Assembly: GCF_900105905.1 (NCBI RefSeq)
Contig: NZ_FNSV01000005.1
Span: 2,604,001 to 2,668,000, forward strand
DNA: 64,000 nucleotides
Reading direction: 5' to 3'
From: Rhodococcus koreensis
GTDB taxonomy: Bacteria; Actinomycetota; Actinomycetes; Mycobacteriales; Mycobacteriaceae
Shown: piece by piece, positions 25,543 to 33,933 of the stretch
Layout: each line of letters opens with the position of its first letter
Numbering within the stretch: the first letter of the stretch is position 1
Program-made: the position numbers and the translations under genes
The notes under the pieces: model-generated
Databases searched by the model: none
Seen by the model: the letters and a program-made list of their open reading frames with translations, nothing else
Told to the model about the DNA's origin: nothing

Positions 25543-26514
25543 TCAGTTGCCACCGAGCTTGGGCAGCTCGGTGCTGATGATCGTCTCGGCCATCATCGTG
25601 CCGTTCTCGACTTTCGTCCCCTGCACCATGACGGTGAATCCGGGTTTCAGATCGGCGACCGTGGTGCCGTCGAGTGCGATCACGTTGGTCTGCGCGTTGG
25701 TCTGGACCGTCAGCTTCGAACCACCGAGGGCGTCGAGGATGAGCGTGGAACCGTCGTTGGTGCTGATCGTTCCGAACGCGGCACCCGCGGCCCCGATGGC
25801 CTCGCCGATTCCGCCGGGAAGTTGATCGAGCGGCGACTCGGTAGTGGTCGACGGCGGCGCGGTCGTCTTCGGCGGCGCGGTGGTGGCCGGCGGGCGGGAC
25901 GTGGTGGGACCCGCCGCGGTGGTGCTCGACGAGTTGTTCGGCGCAGTCGTGAAGAGGGCGACGCCGAAGCCGATGACCGCGATCAGCAGCAACGCGGCGG
26001 CCGCGGCCGCGATCCATGTGCCGATCCTGCGAGGCTTCTTCTCCTCGGTGGCCTCCGCGACCGGCGCCTGATACTGCGATCCCGGGTACTGGCCCGGCGG
26101 GTACTGCGGTCCCGGGTACTGGGCGTTCGGATACTGCCCCGCCGGATACCCGCCCTGGTACTGCTGGGCCTCGTACGGCGGATACGCCTGTGTGGCGTTC
26201 GGCGGTGGAGCCTGCTGGTCGAACCGCGGGTCGTAGGTCGGGTACGCCTGCGTCGGATTGGGCTGGTTCTGCCCGTACGCCGCGGTCGGGTCGGACGTGT
26301 AGAACTGCTCGGTCGGCCCGCCGGCGGACCCCGGGTACTCGGTGCGGTGGCCCTGGTCCGACGAGCCGAGGTGCTCGGTCGGCTGGTCCTGCCGCGACCA
26401 CGCCTGCGTCGGGTCCTCGTCACGAGCCCGCGACGCGGAATCGTCGGTCGTCCACGACTCCGTGCCGTCGTACGCGCGTTCCTGCGGGGTGCGCGGATCG
26501 TCGGGGTTCATCAT
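25543..26514 (-). CDS. Tyr/Pro/Gln-rich single-pass protein with DUF5666-like C-terminus
   Basis: 323 residues. About 160 cytosolic residues are rich in QYP/AYP repeats (QAYPTYD, GQYPNAQYPGPQYPPGQYPG). Then come a basic stop and one membrane helix (IGTWIAAAAAALLLIAVIGF), a Thr/Pro linker, and an outer domain (GTISTNDGSTLILDALGGSK, TNVIALDGTTVADLKPGFTV) like the small beta-barrel DUF5666. Start is ATG 26514 or 26511. Probably exposed at the cell envelope; function unknown. Confidence 0.8.
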   Translation of the reverse strand: MMNPDDPRTPQERAYDGTESWTTDDSASRARDEDPTQAWSRQDQPTEHLGSSDQGHRTEYPGSAGGPTEQFYTSDPTAAYGQNQPNPTQAYPTYDPRFDQQAPPPNATQAYPPYEAQQYQGGYPAGQYPNAQYPGPQYPPGQYPGSQYQAPVAEATEEKKPRRIGTWIAAAAAALLLIAVIGFGVALFTTAPNNSSSTTAAGPTTSRPPATTAPPKTTAPPSTTTESPLDQLPGGIGEAIGAAGAAFGTISTNDGSTLILDALGGSKLTVQTNAQTNVIALDGTTVADLKPGFTVMVQGTKVENGTMMAETIISTELPKLGGN

Positions 26515-26607
26515 GATCGGCCCCTCCCTCGGGTTCGTCTGGCCGGTGTCCTGCGGTTACGGACGGTCCAGGGTAACGGCGAAACTTAAGACGGCCCTGT
26601 GAAAACA

Positions 26608-26653
26608 CACGTGAGTGGCACGGCGTGCGGGAGCACACCGTGCCACTCACGTG
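26608..26653. terminator. Hairpin terminator of the GTGAGT family downstream of clpB
   Basis: 21-bp arms (26608-26628, 26633-26653) with one mismatch and loop GGGA; outer arm CACGTGAGTGGCACGG. It begins 6 bp after the clpB stop on the leftward strand. Shares CACGTGAGTGGC-like ends with the pyrE/MFS terminator. Confidence 0.87.
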
Positions 26654-26658
26654 GGGGA

Positions 26659-29211
26659 TCAGCCGAGGACGAGCGCGTCCCCGGTCTCGGACACCTTCAC
26701 GGGGACGGTGTCCCCGTCCTTGACGTCGCCTGCGAGCAGCAGCTTCGCGAGCTGGTCGCCGATCGCCTGCTGGATCAGCCGGCGCAGCGGCCTGGCCCCG
26801 TACATAGGGTCGTAGCCGCGGACGGCCAGCCAGAAGCGGGCCGAGTCGGACACGTCCAGCGTCAGCCGCCGCGCCGCGAGCCGGCGGGACAGCTGGTCGA
26901 GCTGGATGTCGACGATCGACTCGAGCTGCTCCTCGGTGAGCGGTTCGAAGATCACGACGTCGTCGAGCCGGTTGATGAACTCCGGCTTGAACGCGTGCCG
27001 CACCGCATCCATCACCTGCTCCCGCGATCCGCCCGCACCGAGGTTGGACGTGAGGATCAGGATGGTGTTGCGGAAGTCGACCGTCCGCCCCTGACCGTCC
27101 GTCAGCCGGCCTTCGTCGAGGACGGCGAGGAGGATGTCGAAGACGTCGGGGTGCGCCTTCTCCACCTCGTCGAACAGCACCACCGTGTACGGACGCCGTC
27201 GCACGGCCTCGGTGAGCTGCCCGCCCGCCTCGTACCCGACGTAGCCGGGTGGCGCGCCGACGAGCCGGGCCACCGAATGCTTCTCGCTGTACTCGGACAT
27301 GTCGATGCGGACCATGGCGCGCTCGTCGTCGAACAGGAAATCCGCGAGGGACTTCGCGAGCTCCGTCTTACCGACGCCGGTGGGTCCGAGGAACAGGAAC
27401 GATCCGGTGGGCCGGTTGGGGTCCGCGACTCCGGCGCGGGCGCGGCGGACCGCGTCCGACACGGCGACGACGGCCTCTTCCTGTCCGACGACCCGCTTGC
27501 CGAGTTCGGATTCCATCCGCAGCAGCTTGGCGGTCTCGCCCTCCATCATGCGGCCGGCGGGGATGCCGGTCCATGCCGCGACCACGTCGGCGACGTCGTC
27601 GGGACCCACTTCCTCCTTGAGCATGACATCGCCGTCGGCGGCGGCACCGGACTCGCGAGCGGCCTGCTCGAGTTCCTTCTCGAGCTGCGGGATCCGCCCG
27701 TAGCGCAGTTCCGCGGCCCGGCCGAGGTCGCCGTCGCGTTCGGCGCGTTCCTCCTCACCGCGCAGCGTCTCGAGCTGCACCTTGACTCCGCGCACGGAGT
27801 CGATGGCCTGCTTCTCGTTCTGCCAGCGGGTGGTCAGCTGATTGAGCTTCTCCCGTTCGTCGGCGAGTTCCTGACGCAGCTTCTCGAGCCGGTCCTTCGA
27901 CGCCGCGTCGGATTCCTTCTGCAGCGCCATCTCCTCGATCTCGAGGCGGCGAACGATGCGTTCGACGGTGTCGATCTCCTCGGGTCGCGAGTCGATCTCC
28001 ATCCGCAGCCGGGACGCGGCCTCGTCCACGAGGTCGATCGCCTTGTCCGGCAGGAACCGGGACGTGATGTAGCGGTCGCTGAGCGTGGCGGCCGCGACGA
28101 GCGCGGAGTCGGTGATGCGTACACCGTGGTGCACCTCGTACCGCTCCTTGAGTCCGCGCAGGATGCCGACGGTGTCCTCGACGGACGGTTCTCCCACCAG
28201 CACCTGCTGGAAGCGGCGTTCGAGGGCGGCGTCCTTCTCGATGTATTTGCGGTACTCCTCGAGGGTGGTCGCGCCGACGAGCCGCAGTTCACCGCGGGCG
28301 AGCATCGGCTTGATCATGTTGCCGGCGTCCATCGCCGACTCACCGGTGGCACCCGCACCCACGATCGTGTGGAGTTCGTCGATGAACGTGATGACCTGAC
28401 CGGCCGAGTTCTTGATGTCGTCGAGCACGGCCTTGAGCCGCTCCTCGAATTCACCGCGGTACTTGGCTCCGGCGACCATCGATCCGAGGTCGAGGGAGAT
28501 CACCGACTTGCCGCGCAGCGATTCGGGGACGTCGCCCTGCACGATGCGCTGGGCCAGCCCCTCGACGATGGCGGTCTTGCCGACGCCGGGCTCACCGATC
28601 AGCACCGGGTTGTTCTTGGTGCGGCGGCTGAGGACCTGCACGACGCGGCGGATCTCGTTGTCGCGGCCGATCACCGGGTCCAGCTTGCCGTTGCGGGCGA
28701 GGGCCGTGAGGTCGGTGGAGTACTTCTCGAGCGCCTGGTACGTCCCCTCGGGGTCGGGGCTGGTGACGCGCGCGCTGCCGCGGACGGTGGTGAACGCGTC
28801 GCGCAGCGCCTCGGGGGTGGCGCCGTGCCGGCTGAGCAGCCCGGCCACGTCCGACTCACCCGATGCGAGTCCGACCATCAGGTGTTCCGTCGACACGTAC
28901 TCGTCGTCGAGTTCGGTGGCGAGGCGCTGTGCTGCGGTGAGTGCGGCGAGGGCCTCGCGGCCGAGCTGCGGTGTGGTGGTGGCGCCCGTCGTCTTGGGCA
29001 GCCGGTCGACGAGATTCTGCGCTTCGCGGTGGACCGCGGCGGGGTCGACGCCGACGGCCTTGAGCAACGGGGCGGCGATGCCGTCGGTCTGGTCGAGCAG
29101 GGCCACGAGCAGATGCGCGGGCCTGATGTCGGGATTACCGGCCGACGACGCCGACTGGAGCGCAGCGGTCATCGCGGCCTGGGTCTTGGTGGTCGGATTG
29201 AACGAGTCCAC
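26659..29211 (-). CDS. clpB: Chaperone ClpB (Hsp100 disaggregase)
   Basis: 850 residues, full length. A hexameric ATPase that pulls proteins out of aggregates with DnaK. Order: N-domain (1-145), AAA1 with Walker [10 protein letters not shown], the coiled middle domain (about 400-520) that contacts DnaK, and AAA2 with Walker [10 protein letters not shown] and sensor region. ATG 29211. A HAIR site and a SigH-like promoter lie 80-110 bp upstream, so both HspR repression and stress-sigma activation are expected. Positional match of Rv0384c. Confidence 0.98.
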   Translation of the reverse strand: MDSFNPTTKTQAAMTAALQSASSAGNPDIRPAHLLVALLDQTDGIAAPLLKAVGVDPAAVHREAQNLVDRLPKTTGATTTPQLGREALAALTAAQRLATELDDEYVSTEHLMVGLASGESDVAGLLSRHGATPEALRDAFTTVRGSARVTSPDPEGTYQALEKYSTDLTALARNGKLDPVIGRDNEIRRVVQVLSRRTKNNPVLIGEPGVGKTAIVEGLAQRIVQGDVPESLRGKSVISLDLGSMVAGAKYRGEFEERLKAVLDDIKNSAGQVITFIDELHTIVGAGATGESAMDAGNMIKPMLARGELRLVGATTLEEYRKYIEKDAALERRFQQVLVGEPSVEDTVGILRGLKERYEVHHGVRITDSALVAAATLSDRYITSRFLPDKAIDLVDEAASRLRMEIDSRPEEIDTVERIVRRLEIEEMALQKESDAASKDRLEKLRQELADEREKLNQLTTRWQNEKQAIDSVRGVKVQLETLRGEEERAERDGDLGRAAELRYGRIPQLEKELEQAARESGAAADGDVMLKEEVGPDDVADVVAAWTGIPAGRMMEGETAKLLRMESELGKRVVGQEEAVVAVSDAVRRARAGVADPNRPTGSFLFLGPTGVGKTELAKSLADFLFDDERAMVRIDMSEYSEKHSVARLVGAPPGYVGYEAGGQLTEAVRRRPYTVVLFDEVEKAHPDVFDILLAVLDEGRLTDGQGRTVDFRNTILILTSNLGAGGSREQVMDAVRHAFKPEFINRLDDVVIFEPLTEEQLESIVDIQLDQLSRRLAARRLTLDVSDSARFWLAVRGYDPMYGARPLRRLIQQAIGDQLAKLLLAGDVKDGDTVPVKVSETGDALVLG

Positions 29212-29288
29212 TGGTCACCTCTTCTGGCGTTGTAGAGCGGTTCGCCGCCGGGGGGCCGGGTGGCACGTGGCGACGCTGTCATCTTCTT

Positions 29289-29321
29289 AACGCACGAAGA
29301 GTTGAGTCTGTTCCGCTCAAC
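29289..29321 (-). promoter_or_regulatory. clpB promoter: HAIR operator with embedded SigH/SigE-like -35
   Basis: The inverted repeat GTTGAGT (29301-29307), N7, GCTCAAC (29315-29321) matches the HspR site HAIR (CTTGAGT-N7-ACTCAAG). On the minus strand the spacer contains GGAACA (29314-29309), followed 17 nt later by GTT (29291-29289). This is the GGAA/GTT pattern of oxidative/heat sigma factors SigH and SigE. Bound HspR would cover the -35. Both matches are read directly; sigma use is inferred. Confidence 0.78.
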
Positions 29322-29348
29322 TTTGAATTTTTTCTCACTACCCCATCA

Positions 29349-29378
29349 TCTCGCCCCGCGACGCTCCGCGGGGCGAGA
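29349..29378. terminator. GC-rich hairpin terminator of the mycolyltransferase gene
   Basis: Perfect 12-bp arms TCTCGCCCCGCG and CGCGGGGCGAGA with a 6-nt loop, 2 bp after the stop of the leftward esterase gene and upstream of the clpB promoter. It would insulate the clpB promoter from read-through. Confidence 0.8.
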
Positions 29379-29380
29379 AA

Positions 29381-30463
29381 TCACGCCCCGATCGCGGCAG
29401 CCATCATCGGCCAGGACGCGGAGAGGTCGTCACGCCAGTACCCCCACGAGTGCGTGCCCACCGGCCGCAGGTCGACCGTCGCGGGAATGTCGAGGGCCCG
29501 GAGTTTCTCCGCGAGCCGCATCGTGCAGTCGTTGGTGACGGCCTCGATGACACCGCCGACCACGACCTGCGTCGCGAGGGCGCGGCGGTCGCCGCCGACG
29601 GTCCGGGCGTCGAGGGTGTCGTACGGTCCCGGCAGGCCGCTGCCGTTGGAGATGTAGAGGGTGGTCCCCCGGAGTTTCTCGGCGTTGACGTACGGATCGT
29701 TCGCGGCCCACAGCGGATCGTTGGGCGCACCCCACATGTTCTCCGGGTTGCCGCCGAAGTCCGCGACCGTGATCTCGACGAATCGGCGGGCCACCGGGTC
29801 GCTCGTCATCGCGCACCCGCTGTACGCCCCGACGCTCCGATACAGCCCGGGCTTGGAGATCGCGAGGTTGAGCACGCTGGTGGCCGACATGGACAACCCG
29901 GCGATCGCGTTCTTGCCGGTCGTGTCGAGCGCCGAGTCGACGATGGGCGGCAGTTCCTTCGTCAGGAACGTCTGCCACTTGTTCCGCCCGAGTTCGGGAT
30001 CGTCGCGCTGCCAGTCGGCGTAGTAACTGGACTGCCCACCGAACGGAATCACCACGTTGACGTCCTTGTCGGAGAAGAACTTCTCGACGTCCGCCTTCTG
30101 CTCCCAGCCGAACTGTTCGGAGTTCCCCTCGACGCCGCCGAGCATGTAGACGGTGGGACGCTTCTCGGACGCAGCCCGGATGACCCGGACCGTGACGTCC
30201 TTGTCCATGGCGGTCGAGTGGACGGTGAAGTTCATCTGCGATTCGCCGACCGGGGCGACCTCGACCAACCGCGAACCGTCGGGCGCCTCGTCGGCCGTGA
30301 TCGACTCGACAGTCGCCCTGGGTTCCGCGGAGGCGATCGTTCCCACGCTCGACGCCATCAGGGTGCCGACCGCCAGCACGACGGCACCCGTGCGACGGAC
30401 CGAGGCAGAGCTGCGTTTCCCCTCGCGAAACCGACCCCGATCCCGCGCAACGCCAACTCTCAT
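29381..30463 (-). CDS. Antigen 85-type mycolyltransferase/esterase, secreted
   Basis: 360 residues. A long signal peptide (basic start, then GAVVLAVGTLMASSVGTIAS, ASA) leads into an alpha/beta hydrolase. FGGQSSYYADWQ (141-152), the nucleophile Ser191 in GLSMSATS and His338 in THSWGYW match antigen 85 proteins, which move mycolic acids onto trehalose and arabinogalactan outside the cell. ATG 30463 has GAGGGGGG before it; 13 extra upstream codons are rejected. This supports a mycolic-acid-bearing host. True acyl donor untested. Confidence 0.87.
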   Translation of the reverse strand: MRVGVARDRGRFREGKRSSASVRRTGAVVLAVGTLMASSVGTIASAEPRATVESITADEAPDGSRLVEVAPVGESQMNFTVHSTAMDKDVTVRVIRAASEKRPTVYMLGGVEGNSEQFGWEQKADVEKFFSDKDVNVVIPFGGQSSYYADWQRDDPELGRNKWQTFLTKELPPIVDSALDTTGKNAIAGLSMSATSVLNLAISKPGLYRSVGAYSGCAMTSDPVARRFVEITVADFGGNPENMWGAPNDPLWAANDPYVNAEKLRGTTLYISNGSGLPGPYDTLDARTVGGDRRALATQVVVGGVIEAVTNDCTMRLAEKLRALDIPATVDLRPVGTHSWGYWRDDLSASWPMMAAAIGA

Positions 30464-30654
30464 GGAGCCCCCCTCGGTAACCCGGTCCGATTCTCGATGC
30501 ACATCGTGCCCTGCCGGTGGTCACGGCTCAATAGCGACCCGCCGAAATGCCGGGGTCGGCGGCCGAACCGGCCGGTGCCGTAACCCGGGGTCCCGTGCGG
30601 AGGACGGCTAGAATGCGGGTGTTCGAATCAGCAGGCACGGAGGCAGGGGACGGC

Positions 30655-31833
30655 TTGACACGAGATTGCCTCGACCCGCTCGTGATTTCGCGTCTGCGCG
30701 CCAGCTTTTCGTCGATCGTGTCCACCGAACACGGTCACCACCGGCTCACCACCACGTTCTACGCCACCCTGTTCGCCGAACACCCCGAATTCCGCTCGCT
30801 CTTCCCGGCTGCGCTGGATCAGCAGAGTCATCGCCTGTTCCAGGCTCTCCAGTTCGTCATCGACAACCTCGAGGACGTAGACCGGGTCCTCGGTTTCCTC
30901 GGCCAGCTCGGCCGCGACCACCGCAAGTACGGCGTCGAGGGCAGGCACTACTTCGCGTCGGGCCATGCGCTGCTGGTCGCCGTGCAGAGCTCCTTCACCC
31001 AGGCCATCTGGACGCCGTCGCTGACCGCGGCCTGGACGGAACTGCTCGACCTCCTCCTGAACACGATGGCCGACGCCGCGGACAACGACGACCTGCCCGC
31101 CGCCTGGGGCGCCACCGTCGTCGATCACGAGCGCCGCCTCGACGACCTCGCGATCGTCCGTCTCGAGACCGACTCCCCCATCCCCTACGGGGCGGGCCAG
31201 TACCTCAGCGTCCAGATCCCGCAGCGGCCCCGGATGTGGCGGTACCTGTCGGCGGCCATCCCCGCCAACCCGTACGGACAGCTCGAATTCCACGTCCGCC
31301 GCGTGTCGGGCGGATGGGTCAGTCCGGCCATCGTGAACGAGACGCAGGTCGGCGACCGCTGGCTGCTCAGCTCGCCGCTCGGCGGGCTGGAGGTGGACCG
31401 CGAGAGCGGGCAGGACGTCCTGATGATCGGTTCGGGGACGGGCATCGCACCGCTGCGCGCCCAGGTGATGGAAATGGCGATGCGGTCGAACAACCCGCGC
31501 GTCCACATGTTCGTGGGCGGCAAGTACCCGTGCGACCTGTACGACATCGAGACCCTGTGGCACCTGTCGCTGAGCAATCCGTGGCTGACTGTGGTTCCCG
31601 TCTCCGAGGAGGACGAGGACCCGTGGTGGCACACGACTCCCGCCCCCGAGGCGCCGCCGGGGTTGCATCAGCGACTCCAGGGCCAGCTGGGCCGGGTGGT
31701 CGCGCGGTTCGGGTCGTGGGCGGACCGGCAGATCCAGATCTCCGGCTCGCCGGCGATGATCAAGACCACCGTGTACGCCCTGCAGGGCGGGGGCACCCCG
31801 CCCGAGCTGATCCGCCACGACCCCCTGATCTAG
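30655..31833 (+). CDS. Flavohemoglobin-type protein (globin plus ferredoxin-reductase domains), copy 1
   Basis: About 392 residues. The globin domain (1-135) has FYATLFAEHPEF and the heme-binding His89 in GRDHRKYGV. The FAD domain has MWRYLS in place of the usual RxYS, and NAD binding is at GSGTGIAPLRAQ. It stands beside clpB like Rv0385. It resembles the type II flavohemoglobins described in mycobacteria, whose electron donor differs from classic Hmp. Start TTG 30655 has GGAGGCAGGGG upstream and gives a length like copy 2. ATG 30613 overlaps a TAGAAT -10-like box and is less likely. Confidence 0.87.
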   Translation: MTRDCLDPLVISRLRASFSSIVSTEHGHHRLTTTFYATLFAEHPEFRSLFPAALDQQSHRLFQALQFVIDNLEDVDRVLGFLGQLGRDHRKYGVEGRHYFASGHALLVAVQSSFTQAIWTPSLTAAWTELLDLLLNTMADAADNDDLPAAWGATVVDHERRLDDLAIVRLETDSPIPYGAGQYLSVQIPQRPRMWRYLSAAIPANPYGQLEFHVRRVSGGWVSPAIVNETQVGDRWLLSSPLGGLEVDRESGQDVLMIGSGTGIAPLRAQVMEMAMRSNNPRVHMFVGGKYPCDLYDIETLWHLSLSNPWLTVVPVSEEDEDPWWHTTPAPEAPPGLHQRLQGQLGRVVARFGSWADRQIQISGSPAMIKTTVYALQGGGTPPELIRHDPLI

Positions 31834-31893
31834 TCGCGCAGCCAGTCCCTGCCCATCCGCCATCCGGTTCGACCGTCGGGAGAGCATCACGCC

Positions 31894-32646
31894 ATGCAAG
31901 CCACGCAGACCACCTGGACCAGCACCGTCGTCGAACATCACCGACTGCGGCACGACCTCGCCGTCGTCCGCCTCGTCGGTGACTACGTCCCGTTCGCGCC
32001 GGGACAGTACGTGGACGTGAGCGTGCCCCAGAACCCGCGGCTGCTGCGCAGGCTCTCCCCCGCCCTTCCGCCGTCGCTGGACGGCAAACTCGAGTTCCAC
32101 GTCCGCACGGTGCCGGGCGGCTGGGTCAGCGGCGACATCGTCACGGGGACGTCGCCGGGCGACCAGTGGCAGATCCTCGAACCGCGCGGCACGATGTCCG
32201 TCGACGAGGACGGACCGGACGTCATCATGATCGCCGGCGGCACCGGCCTGGCACCGTTCCGGTCGATCCTGCTGGACCTGTCCCGCAGGCCGAATCCGCC
32301 GCGGGTGTTCCTGTTCACGGGCGATCGGACGCCGCGCGATCTCTACGCGTCCGACATGCTGTACCTGCTGCTGCAGAATCTGCCGTGGCTCACCGTCATT
32401 CCGGTGGTGGAGAACGTGGTCGATCCTGATTGGACCGACGAGTGGTACGAGCGCACCAGAGTTGATGTGGGGTTCACCGAGGACGACCTCATCGAGGGCT
32501 CGCTGCCCGACGTCGTCACGTCCTACGGCGCGTTCACCGAGCACCAGGTGCTGGTGTGCGGTTCGGCGGCGATGGTCCGCGCCACCCTCGACCGTCTCCG
32601 TGACACCGGGACACCCACCGAGAACATTCAGTTCGACCCCTACTGA
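31894..32646 (+). CDS. FAD/NAD-binding oxidoreductase without globin domain
   Basis: 250 residues, clearly related to the reductase half of the flanking flavohemoglobins (FAPGQYVDVSVPQNPRLLRR, LEFHVRTVPGGWVSGDIV, AGGTGLAPFRSILLDLSRR). The FAD motif here is RRLS, which lacks the aromatic residue kept in the two globin copies. No globin part, no iron-sulfur cluster motif. It may have arisen by duplication and loss of the globin domain, and may feed electrons to a partner. It starts 60 nt after copy 1. Confidence 0.85.
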   Translation: MQATQTTWTSTVVEHHRLRHDLAVVRLVGDYVPFAPGQYVDVSVPQNPRLLRRLSPALPPSLDGKLEFHVRTVPGGWVSGDIVTGTSPGDQWQILEPRGTMSVDEDGPDVIMIAGGTGLAPFRSILLDLSRRPNPPRVFLFTGDRTPRDLYASDMLYLLLQNLPWLTVIPVVENVVDPDWTDEWYERTRVDVGFTEDDLIEGSLPDVVTSYGAFTEHQVLVCGSAAMVRATLDRLRDTGTPTENIQFDPY

Positions 32647-32655
32647 GCGGGCCGA

Positions 32656-33822
32656 TCAGTAGGACGGGTCGTGCCGGATGTTCTCCGGCGGCGTACCTGC
32701 CGCATGCAGCCGGAACTTGGTGGTGTTGATCATGGCCTCGGAGCCGACGAGCTGGATGTCGCGCTCGGCCCACGTCCCGAAATCGGCGACGACCTGCCCG
32801 ACCTTGCCGGTCAGCCTGCGGTGCATGCCGGGTATGGCGACGCTGCTGGGGCCCGTGTACCACCACGGGTCCTGGTCCTCCTCGGTGACCGGGACGACGG
32901 TCAGCCACGGATTCTGCTCCGCGAGCGCCCACAGGGTGCCCAGGTCGTAGAGGTCGCAGGGGTACCGGCCGGCGAAGAAGAGGTGGACGCGCCGGTCCTG
33001 GCCGCGCTGCGACATCTGGAGGATCTGTGCGCGCAGCGGGGCGATGCCGGTCCCCGATCCGATCATCAGGATGTCGCGACCGTTGTCGTAGCGGATTCCG
33101 AGGTCGCCGAGCGGGGACCCGACCACCCACCGCTCGCCCACGAGTGTCTGAGTGACGACGGCGGGGCTCACCCAGCCGCCCGACACGCGGCGGACGTGGA
33201 ACTCGATGACGCCCTGGTCGTTGGCGGGGTTCGCCGGCGACAGGTACCGCCACATCCGGGGACGGGACGGCACCTGCACACTCACGAACTGGCCTGCGGT
33301 GTAGGTCATCGGCTCGTCGAGTTGCAGTCGGATGATCGAGACGTCCTTGCGGACCTGCAGGTGCTCGATGACGGTCGCGCCCCACGCCGGCGGGCCGCTC
33401 TCGGCGTTGGCCGCGTCCATCATGGTGGCGGCGACGACCGCGAGGACGTCGCGCCACGCCTGCTCGAGTTCGTCGGTCCACGGCTCGGTCGAGGGGAATT
33501 GCTCGACGGCGGCGATCAGGGAGTTGCCGACGGCAACGTAGTGCGCGTCCTCGATGCCGTACTTGCGGTGGTCCCGGCCGAGCTGGGCGAGATAGGCGAG
33601 GATCTGCCCGGAGTCCTCCTCGAGCCGCTCGATCACGTACTCGACGGCGGCGATCAGCCGGTCGCGTTGCTCGTCCATGGCGGCGGGGAAGAAGTCGCGG
33701 GCTTCGGGATACCGGGCGAACAGCAGGGCATAGAAGGACCGCGACAGAGTCTGGGGCCCGTCCGGCACTGCCGCGATAGCCTTGAAACTCGACCGGACCA
33801 GCGATATTGCCTGTAAATCCAC
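32656..33822 (-). CDS. Flavohemoglobin-type protein, copy 2
   Basis: 388 residues with the same order as copy 1: globin (FYALLFARYPEARDFFPAAM, His in GRDHRKYGIEDAHY), FAD region (RMWRYLSPANPANDQGVIEF) and NAD region (GSGTGIAPLRAQILQM). It is on the opposite strand and ends 9 nt from the globin-less reductase, giving a convergent cluster. Sequence divergence indicates an old duplication. The role may be nitric oxide or lactate/lipid redox handling, as proposed for the mycobacterial relatives; not provable here. Confidence 0.87.
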   Translation of the reverse strand: MDLQAISLVRSSFKAIAAVPDGPQTLSRSFYALLFARYPEARDFFPAAMDEQRDRLIAAVEYVIERLEEDSGQILAYLAQLGRDHRKYGIEDAHYVAVGNSLIAAVEQFPSTEPWTDELEQAWRDVLAVVAATMMDAANAESGPPAWGATVIEHLQVRKDVSIIRLQLDEPMTYTAGQFVSVQVPSRPRMWRYLSPANPANDQGVIEFHVRRVSGGWVSPAVVTQTLVGERWVVGSPLGDLGIRYDNGRDILMIGSGTGIAPLRAQILQMSQRGQDRRVHLFFAGRYPCDLYDLGTLWALAEQNPWLTVVPVTEEDQDPWWYTGPSSVAIPGMHRRLTGKVGQVVADFGTWAERDIQLVGSEAMINTTKFRLHAAGTPPENIRHDPSY

Positions 33823-33933
33823 CGCGCATCCCCGTCACCGACTGAACGCGGCCCCGCCGCGAAGTACTTGGGCAGACTATAGGCGCGGGCACCACGCCGC
33901 AGACCAGGTCCCTTGTTTCTCGACCCGGTCGTG

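Noticed and set aside
26599..29235. 878-codon rightward frame
   Set aside because: Exact mirror of clpB.
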